21,407 nucleotides of DNA from RUG721 sp040307385. Lineage in GTDB: Bacteria > Actinomycetota > Coriobacteriia > Coriobacteriales > Atopobiaceae. This document shows positions 1-6,856 of this stretch, one piece after another. Numbering within the stretch: position 1 is the first letter of the stretch; each line of letters begins with the position of its first letter. The position numbers and the translations under genes were made by a program. The stretch covers positions 1 to 21,407 of the forward strand of contig JAWRJQ010000071.1 of NCBI GenBank assembly GCA_040307385.1, read 5' to 3'. Under the pieces are notes generated by a model. The model was not told the origin of the DNA and searched no databases. It worked only from the letters and a program-made list of their open reading frames with translations.

Positions 1-252
1 GTTGTTCCCCCAAGCGCGCTCGACGCCGCTACCCCGCCGCTCGAAGCCCGTGGGGACGTCGACGGCGCCCCTGCCCGGCAGCGCCAGGTGGAGCGGGGAT
101 TCCGGCCCCTCCAGGAGCAGCTCGTCGTAGACGTTGCGCACGGACGCCTCGTGCACCAGGACGAGCGCGCCGACGAGGGCCAGCGCGACGAGCGCGACGG
201 TGCGCCTGCGAGCCGGGGGCTTATGACCATCCTTATGCGCTGTCACTGCCAT
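1..252 (-). CDS. Membrane-anchored protein of the LXG locus, N-terminal part only
   Basis: The reading frame starts with ATG at 250-252 and stays open to the left edge, giving the first 84 residues. The start follows a strong Shine-Dalgarno (GGAAGGAAA) about 5 bases upstream. A short basic N-terminus (KPPARRR) precedes one hydrophobic helix at about residues 18-34, then a polar region predicted to be outside the cell, so it looks like a signal anchor. It lies just downstream of the LXG gene on the same strand, about 50 bp after the TAG at 305-307, so it is probably co-transcribed. I do not recognise the family. An immunity or accessory protein for the LXG protein is possible from position alone. 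Confidence 0.6.
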   Translation of the reverse strand, partial: MAVTAHKDGHKPPARRRTVALVALALVGALVLVHEASVRNVYDELLLEGPESPLHLALPGRGAVDVPTGFERRGSGVERAWGNN

Positions 253-304
253 CGATTTCCTTCCCTTCCGGTCGTCCCTCCGCTCCAGCTGAACCGGCTC
301 CGCC

Positions 305-442
305 CTAGTCCAACTCGTTCTTTCCGTTCTCAAGGGCATCTAGGAAGCGCGAGGTGTCAGCCAGATGTTCATGACGCCTGATGATCTCCACCTTCTCGGG
401 CACGGTATGGCTGATGTATCTGCGCGTACCCGTTTGATCTCC
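305..442 (-). other. In-frame 3' extension of the LXG gene beyond its TAG stop
   Basis: After the TAG at 443-445 the LXG frame continues open for 45 codons to a second TAG at 305-307. The extension reads as protein: it begins GDQTGTRRYISHTVPEKVE and continues as a charged helix that includes RRHEHLADTSRFLDALENG. The next gene begins about 50 bp after this second stop, a more natural operon spacing than the 190 bp left if the gene ends at 443. The original gene probably ended at 305, with the TAG arising by a point mutation or sequencing error. Translational readthrough is less likely. Confidence 0.55.
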
Positions 443-1897
443 CTATGCAAACGTTACTGTATAGACATCGGGCCCATACAACGGACTCCGGCCCTTGAGA
501 GTGGCAGGGAGGTCGCTGTCGGTGGTAAGGTTCGCATACAGCATGTTGACCACGTTATCGTACCCGCCGTTGTTCTCAAGGAACTTATCCGCACGGGTAT
601 AGGCCATGTTGTCCAGATCCGCATAGTACTGCCGGGCCGCTTCATGGTAAGGGATGCCTTGATCGAAAGCCGCAACGGCTATGTTGTGACCATCGAGGTC
701 GGACTTGTAGTCGTCGGGGCCCAACGATGTGGTCCAGTCATTTTCTCTGGCAACCACGCAGTCGCCCATCCATCCCGCATACTGCGCGCGCTCGGAAGCC
801 CCCTCGGAGAAGAACCGATCCAGCGTCGAAGTGTTGCCCCTTCTGACGTCATACTCCGCAGCGGCAGCGGCGCACTGATGCGCGAAGTCCGCGTATGGTC
901 CCTCTGGAGCTTTATCGTTCTGATCGATGACCGCTGCTGCAAGAATCTCATAGTCGGCCACGCTTAGACCGAGGAAGAGGACGAGGTACGATTCCCCCGA
1001 AACTGTTATGAAACCACGCCTTGGCAGGGGGAATGGCACGTCTTCGGCGAGGCGCCCCGCTGTCATGTCCCACGCAACGCCATCGTAGCATATGCCGCCC
1101 ATGAGCCTGAGCCACGCCCAGTCGATGAAGTCCTGGTCCGCCCCGGGGTACCGCTCGTAGAGCCTCGCGTAGACCTCCCACATGAGCGCTGCTATTTTCT
1201 TATTGAAGCCGTACTGCTCGTCCATCATCTCGGAGAAGCCGTCCTTCGAGATGCCCAGCCGCCCCGCCACCATCCGATCACCGTAGACGGCGGAGGCCGC
1301 GTCCGCCCAGCCGAGGTCGCCGTAGCCGCCGCCGGAGAGGCAGCTCGCGATCGACCGGTCCGCGGCGGCGAGCGTCCGCAGGGCGGCGTCCGCATCCGCA
1401 TAGTACCCGGAGGACGCGTCGGCGTACGCCTGGATCCGCAGGATGGCGCCGCGCAGCTCGTCGATGATGCGCCGGTTCGCCTCGATCATCGGCTCGCAGC
1501 CCGCCATGACCTCCCCCGCGTCGAGGCCCGAGGCCGCGGCGTCGTCGACGAGCAGCCGGTAGTCCCGGTTGAGGCCCTCGAGCTCGTCGATCCTCCGCCA
1601 GGCTTCATCCGCATCGGCCACGCCCGGAGACGTTTCGGGAAGCGCCGATACCGCAGCGGAGTTCCGGTCGTTGCCGTCCCGCAGCGCCCCGAACATGTTG
1701 TGCAGCGCCTTGGCGAGGGGGATGCGCAGGGAGGTTATCCTCTCGCGGATGGCCTCGTACGCCTCGCCTTGGAGCTCCGGGCCGTCGAGCGCGCTCCCGA
1801 GCTCGGCGATCTGCTCTGCGCAGGCCGACAGGCTGCGCTCGAGCAGGCCGTTCTCGGCGTCCAGGGCGCCTATGAGCGGACCCTTCTCCACCCCCAT
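443..1897 (-). CDS. LXG-domain polymorphic toxin-like protein (probably truncated by an in-frame TAG)
   Basis: A 484-residue protein. The N-terminus (MGVEKGPLIGALDAENGLL) leads into a long helical region with the LXG hallmark ELQGEAYEAIRERI followed by IPLAKALHNM, the pattern of the WXG-like targeting domain of type VII secretion effectors. Alanine-rich helices follow to about residue 190. The C-terminal half (about 200-484) is the presumed effector or linker; it contains WMGDCVV, DDYKSDLDGHNIA and a Tyr-rich segment (ARQYYADLDNMAYTRADKF). I cannot assign a toxin activity. The ATG at 1895-1897 was chosen because AAGGGA lies about 7 bases upstream and because the upstream codons encode Arg/Cys-rich out-of-frame-like sequence. 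It overlaps the upstream small gene by 28 bp, implying coupling. The frame continues past the TAG (see 305-442), so the C-terminus is probably incomplete. Confidence 0.75.
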   Translation of the reverse strand: MGVEKGPLIGALDAENGLLERSLSACAEQIAELGSALDGPELQGEAYEAIRERITSLRIPLAKALHNMFGALRDGNDRNSAAVSALPETSPGVADADEAWRRIDELEGLNRDYRLLVDDAAASGLDAGEVMAGCEPMIEANRRIIDELRGAILRIQAYADASSGYYADADAALRTLAAADRSIASCLSGGGYGDLGWADAASAVYGDRMVAGRLGISKDGFSEMMDEQYGFNKKIAALMWEVYARLYERYPGADQDFIDWAWLRLMGGICYDGVAWDMTAGRLAEDVPFPLPRRGFITVSGESYLVLFLGLSVADYEILAAAVIDQNDKAPEGPYADFAHQCAAAAAEYDVRRGNTSTLDRFFSEGASERAQYAGWMGDCVVARENDWTTSLGPDDYKSDLDGHNIAVAAFDQGIPYHEAARQYYADLDNMAYTRADKFLENNGGYDNVVNMLYANLTTDSDLPATLKGRSPLYGPDVYTVTFA

Positions 1898-2208
1898 ACG
1901 ACGTCCCTTCCATCCGAGAACCCGCCGGTCCCCGCCAGCCTGCTCGCAGCGGCGCCGTCCGCCTCCGAGAAGGCGGCGGCAGCCGCCGTGACGGCATCGG
2001 CATCGGCGTAGATCATGGCGGTCCATGCATGCAGGGAGCCGTGGACCGAGGAGGCGATCGCGTCATGGGCGTCGTTTCCCGCGATGCCGCTGGAGAAGCC
2101 TGCGAGCATCTGGGGCGAGAAGGGGCTGTAGCCCCCGGCGCCGGCCCTGAGGCGATCGGACTGACCGGCAGCGGCGTCCGCATCGGAGACGATCTGATCG
2201 CGTGGCAT
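1870..2208 (-). CDS. Small WXG-like partner/targeting protein of the LXG effector
   Basis: A 112-residue, Ala-rich, predicted all-helical protein beginning MPRDQIVSDADAAAGQSDRL. The helix near residues 56-92 ends in a pattern (AAAAFSEADGAAASRLAG) like the final 'F..xD...A' helix of small LXG-partner proteins. Small helical proteins encoded just upstream of LXG genes are known to escort LXG effectors to the type VII secretion machine; assignment here rests on size, composition and gene order. ATG at 2206-2208 is preceded by GAGGGG with good spacing. Its 3' end overlaps the LXG start (1897), so the two are probably translationally coupled. The long leader upstream carries two dyads. Confidence 0.65.
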   Translation of the reverse strand: MPRDQIVSDADAAAGQSDRLRAGAGGYSPFSPQMLAGFSSGIAGNDAHDAIASSVHGSLHAWTAMIYADADAVTAAAAAFSEADGAAASRLAGTGGFSDGRDVVWGWRRVRS

Positions 2209-2243
2209 GGGATTCCCCTCGTCTCGCAGATGGTCCCTCGGGC

Positions 2244-2267
2244 GCGCGGTGCCCGAGGGCACCGCGC
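2244..2267. promoter_or_regulatory. Perfect 11-bp inverted repeat in the LXG operon leader
   Basis: GCGCGGTGCCC and its exact reverse complement GGGCACCGCGC flank a 2-base centre (GA). The site lies 36 bases before the small partner's start codon and just downstream of a -10-like CATACT (minus strand, 2278-2283). In RNA it could form a strong hairpin, though the 2-base centre would leave a tight loop; as DNA it could be an operator. A shortened version (GTGCCC-AA-GGGCAC) is kept at 4314-4327 in a second copy of this leader, which argues that it matters. Confidence 0.5.
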
Positions 2268-2282
2268 AGATGATTACAGTAT

Positions 2283-2306
2283 GTATCATATGTTACATAT
2301 AGATAC
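2283..2306. promoter_or_regulatory. GTATC...GATAC dyad in the AT-rich LXG promoter region
   Basis: Arms GTATCATATGT and ACATATAGATAC surround a central T; symmetry is perfect apart from one extra A. It sits in an AT-rich island (2268-2345), between the -10-like CATACT (2278-2283, minus) and the place a -35 box would be, where no good TTGACA match is seen. This suggests control by a dimeric regulator. A further GTATC follows at 2307-2311, and a small ATAGG-AAAA-CCTAT dyad lies at 2337-2350. Confidence 0.4.
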
Positions 2307-2367
2307 GTATCACGCAACGAGAAATGCTGATATGCGATAGGAAAACCTATGCGGACGTACGAGCTGA

Positions 2368-2520
2368 CACTCGTCACCTTACGCCGTGCTCGCTCGGTCC
2401 GACCAAGCGCTCGCACAGCTTGATCGAACCAGACTCCTCGTGGCCGACGAACTGGGGTTTCTTCCGCTCGACGCCGATAGCTCGGAGGCGACAGGCCCCT
2501 CCGCGGGTATCCCACAATGC
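2368..2520 (+). pseudogene. Remnant of an IS21-type helper ATPase (IstB-like)
   Basis: One frame on the plus strand encodes LDRTRLLVADELGFLPLDAD, which matches the Walker B region typical of IstB proteins (LL-hydrophobic-DE-(L/V)-G-(F/Y)-(L/I)-P-(L/F)-D). The frame begins just after a TGA at 2365-2367. After about residue 45 it diverges into sequence without family character and it lacks the Walker A domain. This is a decayed internal fragment of about 50 codons. An exact 11-bp direct repeat GATATGCGATA brackets it at 2329-2339 and 2587-2597. No functional product is expected. The rest of the 433-bp gap between 2208 and 2642 holds the two divergent promoter regions. Confidence 0.5.
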
Positions 2521-2571
2521 CGCTGCGGAGGTATAAGTCGCAGATTCATGTATACACTCGTGATTTAAAAC

Positions 2572-2607
2572 TTACAGATTTTTGTAGATATGCGATAATT
2601 CGAATTA
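2572..2607 (+). promoter_or_regulatory. Promoter with overlapping palindrome for the DUF4143-type ATPase gene
   Basis: TTACAG (2572-2577) and GATAAT (2594-2599) are 16 bases apart in an AT-rich stretch, with the gene's start codon about 40 bases beyond. The perfect 12-base palindrome TAATTCGAATTA (2596-2607) overlaps the -10 box and expected start site, a good place for an operator. Judged by eye only. Confidence 0.4.
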
Positions 2608-2641
2608 ACGGATTCTTGTATCGATGCCTCAGGGGGCGCTC

Positions 2642-4012
2642 ATGTTCAAACGCAAACGCTACGAAGACCTGCTCGAATGGAAGAAGGCGTCGGAAGGCAA
2701 GACGGCCATGCTGGTGGAGGGCGCACGGCGCGTGGGTAAGACCACGCTCGTGAAGGCCTTCGCCGACGCCGAGTACGAGGACTCCATCTACATCGACTTC
2801 TCGAAGGCACCTAGGGCGGTCGTCGATCTGTTCCGCAAGGAGCGGGAGGACGTGGACACGTTCCTGCGCATGCTCCAGCTCCACTACGCGAAACGACTCC
2901 CGGAGCGCAAATCGGTCGTGATATTCGATGAAGTCCAGCGCCTGCCCATCGCCCGAGAGTACATCAAGCACCTCGTCGCGGATGGGCGCTTCGATTACAT
3001 CGAAACGGGTTCGCTCATCTCGATCCGCAAGAGCGTGGAAGACATCGTGATCCCCTCTGAGGAGGAGCGCATCACCCTGCACCCGCTCGACTTCGAGGAG
3101 TACCTGTGGGCCATGGGCTACGAGGTGTACGCCGACGCGATCCGCGAGGCGTACGGTTCGCGCGCGCCCCTACCCGATGCGGTGCACACCAAGATAATGC
3201 GGCTCTTCGACGAGTATATGCTCGTCGGCGGGATGCCGCAGTCGGTCGAGGCGTTCCTCGGAGATGCGGACTTTGCGGCCTGCGACCGCGCAAAGCGCGC
3301 AATCCTCGAGCTCTACCTCGAGGACATCGGAAAGTTCGGCGGGGGCGAGGCGAGGCGCGCCCGCGCCCTCTTCCGCGCCATTCCCGGGCAGCTGTCGGCC
3401 GCATCTAAGCGTTTCAAGTTCGCGAGCGCAAGCAAGGGCGGGCGCTATGGGGACTACGAGACCGCCATCGACTGGCTCGATGACGCCCACCTCGCCAACC
3501 CCTGCCGCCTCTGCTCGGACCCGTCGGTGGGATTGGGCCTTTCGGAGGAGCCTGCCTCGCTCAAGCTTTACATGGCCGACACCGGCCTGCTGGTGACGCA
3601 GGCCTTCCCCGACCAAGCCAGCTCTGCGCAGGTGCACCGCGACGTCCAGTTCGGGAAGGTAAGCGTGAACAGGGGTATGATCGCCGAAAACGCCGTCGCC
3701 CAGCAGCTGCGCGCAAGCGGGCACGCCCTCTACTACCACACGTGGTCGGAGCCGGGGGTCAAAGCTAACGCGAAGCCCCGCCCGCGAGAGGTCGACTTCC
3801 TGTTGGCGAGGCCGTGCGCAGACGCGGCGGGCAAGCTGCGGGTGAGCCCCGTAGAGGTCAAGTCATCGAAGGCATACAGCACAGTCTCGCTCGACGACTT
3901 TGCCAACCGTTACGGTAGGCGCGCAGGCGAGGAGGTGGTGCTGCACCCCAAGCAGCTGAAGGCGGAGAAGCGTCGTACCTACCTTCCCCTCTACATGGCG
4001 CATCTGGTTTAA
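2642..4012 (+). CDS. AAA-type ATPase with C-terminal DUF4143 (nuclease-fold-like) domain
   Basis: A 456-residue protein. Walker A is GARRVGKTT at residues 27-35 and Walker B is VVIFDEVQ at 92-99, followed by a sensor-like ETGSL at 121-125. The middle contains EEYLWAMGY and EYMLVGGMPQSVEAFL, hallmarks of the AAA_14/DUF4143 family. The C-terminal domain has REVDFLL (about 383) and VEVKSS (about 405), the E-V-D...E-V-K arrangement of a PD-(D/E)XK fold. These proteins are very common, often patchily distributed, and their substrate is mostly unknown; roles in defence or mobile DNA have been suggested. The ATG at 2642 is preferred over the one at 2624 because AGGGGG lies 6 bases before it. The gene stands alone between an IS remnant and a decayed LXG leader, in keeping with recent acquisition. 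Confidence 0.85.
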   Translation: MFKRKRYEDLLEWKKASEGKTAMLVEGARRVGKTTLVKAFADAEYEDSIYIDFSKAPRAVVDLFRKEREDVDTFLRMLQLHYAKRLPERKSVVIFDEVQRLPIAREYIKHLVADGRFDYIETGSLISIRKSVEDIVIPSEEERITLHPLDFEEYLWAMGYEVYADAIREAYGSRAPLPDAVHTKIMRLFDEYMLVGGMPQSVEAFLGDADFAACDRAKRAILELYLEDIGKFGGGEARRARALFRAIPGQLSAASKRFKFASASKGGRYGDYETAIDWLDDAHLANPCRLCSDPSVGLGLSEEPASLKLYMADTGLLVTQAFPDQASSAQVHRDVQFGKVSVNRGMIAENAVAQQLRASGHALYYHTWSEPGVKANAKPRPREVDFLLARPCADAAGKLRVSPVEVKSSKAYSTVSLDDFANRYGRRAGEEVVLHPKQLKAEKRRTYLPLYMAHLV

Positions 4013-4262
4013 GCGATGTATATGGGGATGCCGGGATAGGCGTCGGGGGCGCCGCGCACAAGCCCCGCTGGATTGATCCTACCGCTTACCTTGTGTTTTC
4101 CCATCACTGGGAGCCTATATCGGCATGGCTCCCCTCGAGTTCAATGTCCGAAGAGCTTGCGCCAAGATGCTCATCGAGTGAAAGGTTCGATGGATTGCGA
4201 GCGTCATCAACCCCGTTGCCGCATTGCCTCTGTCATCATAATACGAAGACGAATACGTGCCA

Positions 4263-4371
4263 TTCGCGCGGCATGGGATCCCCCTCGTCTCGCAGACAGT
4301 TACAGGAATGCGCGTGCCCAAGGGCACCGAGTCAGCGTCTATAGTATACCGCTCCGATCTCGTACAGCAAA
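4263..4371 (-). repeat. Second, decayed copy of the LXG-operon leader and start codon
   Basis: On the minus strand, CTGCGAGACGAGGGGGATCC runs into an ATG (4272-4274) and CCGCGCGA. It matches the leader of the small LXG partner (2200-2230) at all but two positions over about 30 bp, including Shine-Dalgarno and first codons. The hairpin core is retained in shortened form (4314-4327), and a promoter TTGCTG-16-TATACT (4343-4370) is readable. Downstream the frame gives only MPREWHVFVFVL and then two stops, though the same frame then continues open to 4104. This looks like a leftover of a duplicated or recombined LXG locus. The rest of the 703-bp gap 4013-4715 holds the nested palindromic element and a hairpin. 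Confidence 0.55.
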
Positions 4372-4533
4372 CCCGTCCGGTCCATCTCTGCAGCGATGCG
4401 GCAACTCCGTCTCCTTGCTCGAGTTGCTCAGGCTCTGAGGATCGGGCCGCAGCGCAGGAGCGGTCCTGTATCGACGGCTTATAACTCTCGGACGGTATCA
4501 GTTCAGCGAAAGCCCGGACACTTTTTTCTTATA

Positions 4534-4657
4534 ATGCTGCAGAGTTTCGGCTGGAACCGGCTTCGATGGCATTTTGTATGCATGAACACTGCATAGTATT
4601 GGAAACTATGCAGTGTTCAGTGTCGATACATGCTCCATAGCCGAAACTCTGCAGCAT
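4534..4657. repeat. Nested palindromic element (MITE- or repeat-like)
   Basis: An outer perfect 19-bp inverted repeat, ATGCTGCAGAGTTTCGGCT (4534-4552) and its complement (4639-4657), encloses an inner perfect 15-bp inverted repeat with a 7-base loop (4583-4597 with 4605-4619; core GAACACTGCATAG). No coding frame of note lies inside. The size (124 bp), terminal repeats and lack of coding fit a miniature inverted-repeat element or a repetitive extragenic palindrome. No clear target-site duplication is visible at its borders. It could also act as a strong RNA hairpin for the genes converging here. Confidence 0.6.
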
Positions 4658-4676
4658 GAGAGACATTTTCGGTACA

Positions 4677-4700
4677 GCCCGCACGAACACCGAGGCGGGC
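4677..4700 (-). terminator. Hairpin downstream of the XRE regulator gene
   Basis: GCCCGC and GCGGGC pair around a 12-base loop, 16 bases past the regulator's stop. There is no clear T tract, so intrinsic termination is uncertain. Confidence 0.3.
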
Positions 4701-4715
4701 GCTTGGAGCTCCTGG

Positions 4716-5261
4716 CTACTCGAGGGTGATGACCACGTGATCGTGCCCATCATCGACGTCGATGAGGGTGCCCGCCTCAACGCTCTGAGCTGCTGTGAAC
4801 AGCTCGTCCATGTCGAAGCCCACCTTCGAGCGCACGCTGGGAATCGAGCCGACGATGTTCGCCATCGCACGCACGCCCGTAAGCGGCAGCGCCACATCAA
4901 CCCGATCGACGCCGTCGCGCTCCGTGACGCGGATGTGGAGCTTCGTGGGACGCGGATCGGACGTGTCGGTGCGCTCGGACTCATGCACCGGCTCGGGTGC
5001 GGGCTCAGGGACGGACAGGGGCCCGGGTTCGACCGTGCGCACGGCGACGGTGCGGCCGAGCAGGTCGTCCACGCTCACGCCGAACGTCTCCGCCAAAACC
5101 GGCAGGAGCATGATGTCGGGATAGCTCTGGTCGTTCTCCCACTTGCTGACCGCCTGCGCGCTCACGTTGAGGATGTTCGCGAGACGCTCCTGCGTCATGC
5201 CGTGGGCGATCCTCAACCGCGCGATGCGACGACCCAGGGTGTCGTTTGCGCTCGTGTCCAT
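4716..5261 (-). CDS. XRE-family transcriptional regulator with extra C-terminal domain
   Basis: A 181-residue protein. Residues 9-67 form a Cro/C1-type helix-turn-helix: LGRRIARLRIAHGMTQERLA, then the recognition-helix pattern VSAQAVSKWENDQSYPDI and GVSVDDLLG. A Pro/Glu-rich linker (about 75-105) joins a C-terminal module (about 107-181: LHIRVTERDGVDRVDVALPL ... GTLIDVDDGHDHVVITLE) that resembles the small acidic domain found in YvlB/SHOCT-type proteins; that resemblance is from memory. ATG at 5259-5261 follows a strong AAGGAGGAC. It lies 170 bp downstream of rnfB on the same strand and has its own palindrome upstream, so it is probably separately and self-regulated. Confidence 0.85.
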   Translation of the reverse strand: MDTSANDTLGRRIARLRIAHGMTQERLANILNVSAQAVSKWENDQSYPDIMLLPVLAETFGVSVDDLLGRTVAVRTVEPGPLSVPEPAPEPVHESERTDTSDPRPTKLHIRVTERDGVDRVDVALPLTGVRAMANIVGSIPSVRSKVGFDMDELFTAAQSVEAGTLIDVDDGHDHVVITLE

Positions 5262-5318
5262 GATGTCCTCCTTCTTTCCATGTACAGGCCTGAAGACGTC
5301 CTCGCTTCACATCATGTC

Positions 5319-5330
5319 GTATCGCGATAC
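5319..5330. promoter_or_regulatory. Perfect 12-bp palindrome upstream of the XRE gene (possible operator)
   Basis: GTATCGCGATAC lies 58 bases before the regulator's start codon, where a promoter would be. XRE repressors commonly bind such short dyads and regulate themselves. The half-site GTATC is shared with the dyad at 2283-2306. Confidence 0.4.
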
Positions 5331-5431
5331 ACCGCGCCATAACCTATCCGTTGAGTTTGCGGTTGCGAGAAACACGGCCTCTGAGCAGGCATCTCAACTA
5401 CCGGTTGAGCGCCCGCATGCCGCACGCGAGG

Positions 5432-6250
5432 CTAATCGACCCACGCCATGGGGTCGATGGCGCCCACGGGGCACGCATCGCGGCAGGCTCCGCAGCCGAT
5501 GCATTGCGCCACGTCCACATGCGCCACGTTGTTCTCCACCGTAACGGCGCCCGTCGGACAGACCTTCTCGCACTTATGGCAGCCGAGGCACGTGTTGGCG
5601 CAGGCCTCCTTGGCCCGCTTGCCCACGAGCGTGCTGTGGCAGAGCACGAACGAGACGCGTTCGCGCTGGCCCTTCTCCTGCAGGCTGATGAGGTGCCGAG
5701 GACAGATGGTCGTGCACAGACCGCATCCCGTGCACACTGCGGGATCGACCACGGCCACATCGTTCTCGTTGAGCGAAAGCGCACCGAAGGGACAGCTCGC
5801 CACGCAATCGCCGAAGCCGATGCACCCGTTGGTGCAGCTGTCGGAGATGTTGGCGAGCGTGGCGAACACGCGGCAGCTGGGAGCGCCCTCGTAGTTGGCA
5901 CGGTCGACGGTGAGCAGCTTGCGGTCCTTAGCGCCTCGGCACGCGACGATGGCGCGCTTGACAGCGGTCTTCCCCGCATCGACGCCGAGATACGCCGCGA
6001 GCTCCTGGGCAACCCTGGCGCCGCCGGGACCGCAGGCGTTTACCGGAGCGCCGTCGAGCATGGCTTTTGCATAGCCCTCGCAACCGGGATAGCCGCAGGA
6101 ACCGCAGTTTGCGCCGGGCAGGATGGCAACCACGTCGGGCAGCCGCCCGTCCTCCTCCACCGCGAGGGCACGGGATGCCAGAACGAGGATGATGGAGCCC
6201 ACCAAGCCGATGGCAGCCACGAGGACGACGGTGAGTATGATCGGATGCAT
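5432..6250 (-). CDS. rnfB: Rnf complex ferredoxin-type subunit RnfB
   Basis: A 272-residue protein. It has an N-terminal membrane helix (residues 4-27), then the [4Fe-4S] motif C49-X2-C52-X4-C57...C73 (ANCGSCGYPGCEGYAKAMLDG), then ferredoxin clusters at C139/143/149/153, C173/176/179/183, C221/224/227/231 and C250/253/256/260. RnfB is the entry point for electrons from reduced ferredoxin on the cytoplasmic face of the Rnf complex. The long multi-cluster form is that of Clostridia and Coriobacteria rather than the shorter proteobacterial one. ATG at 6248-6250 is chosen because AGGAGGT sits 7 bases upstream; a GTG nine bases earlier would touch that site. It is last in the operon, 12 bases after rnfA. 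A small stem (CTCAAC/GTTGAG, 5393-5409) lies past the stop. Confidence 0.95.
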   Translation of the reverse strand: MHPIILTVVLVAAIGLVGSIILVLASRALAVEEDGRLPDVVAILPGANCGSCGYPGCEGYAKAMLDGAPVNACGPGGARVAQELAAYLGVDAGKTAVKRAIVACRGAKDRKLLTVDRANYEGAPSCRVFATLANISDSCTNGCIGFGDCVASCPFGALSLNENDVAVVDPAVCTGCGLCTTICPRHLISLQEKGQRERVSFVLCHSTLVGKRAKEACANTCLGCHKCEKVCPTGAVTVENNVAHVDVAQCIGCGACRDACPVGAIDPMAWVD

Positions 6251-6262
6251 CGCACGCACCTC

Positions 6263-6856
6263 CTATGCGCCGAAGAGGTGGTCGATGACGCCGGAAAAGC
6301 CCACGAAGCTGAGGGCCGTGATGGCGGCGGCGATGAGCGTGATGGGCATGCCCCGGAAGCATGCGGGCGGCTCGGCGTCTTCCAAACGCCGGCGCACGCC
6401 GGAGAAGAGCACCATCGCAAGCAAGAACCCCAACCCGGCGCCGAGGCCTGCGACCAGCGCCTGCAGGTAGGTGTACCCCTCATCGATGCAGGTGATGGTG
6501 ATGCCGAGCACCGCGCAGTTGGTGGTGATGAGCGGCAAGTACACCCCGAGCGCCGTGTACAGCGGCGGGATGAACTTCTTTATGGCCATCTCGAGCAGCT
6601 GCACGAGCGTGGCGATGACCAGGATGAACGCGATGGTCTGCAGGTATTCGAGCCCCCACGCAGCGAGGAGCTGCTGGATGGGCCACGTCACGGCCGTGGC
6701 GAGCACCATGACGAGCGTGACCGCAGCGCCCATGCCCGCCGCCGAATCGAACTTTTTCGACACGCCCAGGAAGGGGCAGATGCCCAGGAAGCGCACGAGC
6801 ACGAAGTTGTTGACCAGGATCATGGAGAAGAGAATGGATGCGTACTGCGCCATCAT
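6263..6856 (-). CDS. rnfA: Rnf complex membrane subunit RnfA
   Basis: A 197-residue protein with about six membrane helices. It has the family signatures LVNNFVLVRFLGICPFLGVS (C27) and PLITTNCAVLG (C114). These two cysteines, with the matching pair in RnfE, are known to hold the intramembrane iron-sulfur cluster that carries electrons across the membrane. The ATG at 6854-6856 overlaps the rnfE stop (ATGA), and GGAGG lies 7 bases upstream within the rnfE 3' end; a second ATG follows directly. Length is normal for the family. Confidence 0.95.
   Translation of the reverse strand: MMAQYASILFSMILVNNFVLVRFLGICPFLGVSKKFDSAAGMGAAVTLVMVLATAVTWPIQQLLAAWGLEYLQTIAFILVIATLVQLLEMAIKKFIPPLYTALGVYLPLITTNCAVLGITITCIDEGYTYLQALVAGLGAGLGFLLAMVLFSGVRRRLEDAEPPACFRGMPITLIAAAITALSFVGFSGVIDHLFGA

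Noticed and set aside
335..402. A separate short gene starting at GTG inside the LXG extension
   Set aside because: There is no Shine-Dalgarno, and the frame is continuous with the LXG protein, so an interrupted C-terminus explains it better.
365..967. A 200-codon plus-strand frame
   Set aside because: It is opposite the LXG gene, without a Shine-Dalgarno site or recognisable domain.
4104..4274. A minus-strand frame downstream of the second LXG leader
   Set aside because: Two consecutive stops follow codon 12 and no similarity to the intact partner protein is seen after the first few residues; kept only as part of the decayed leader copy.
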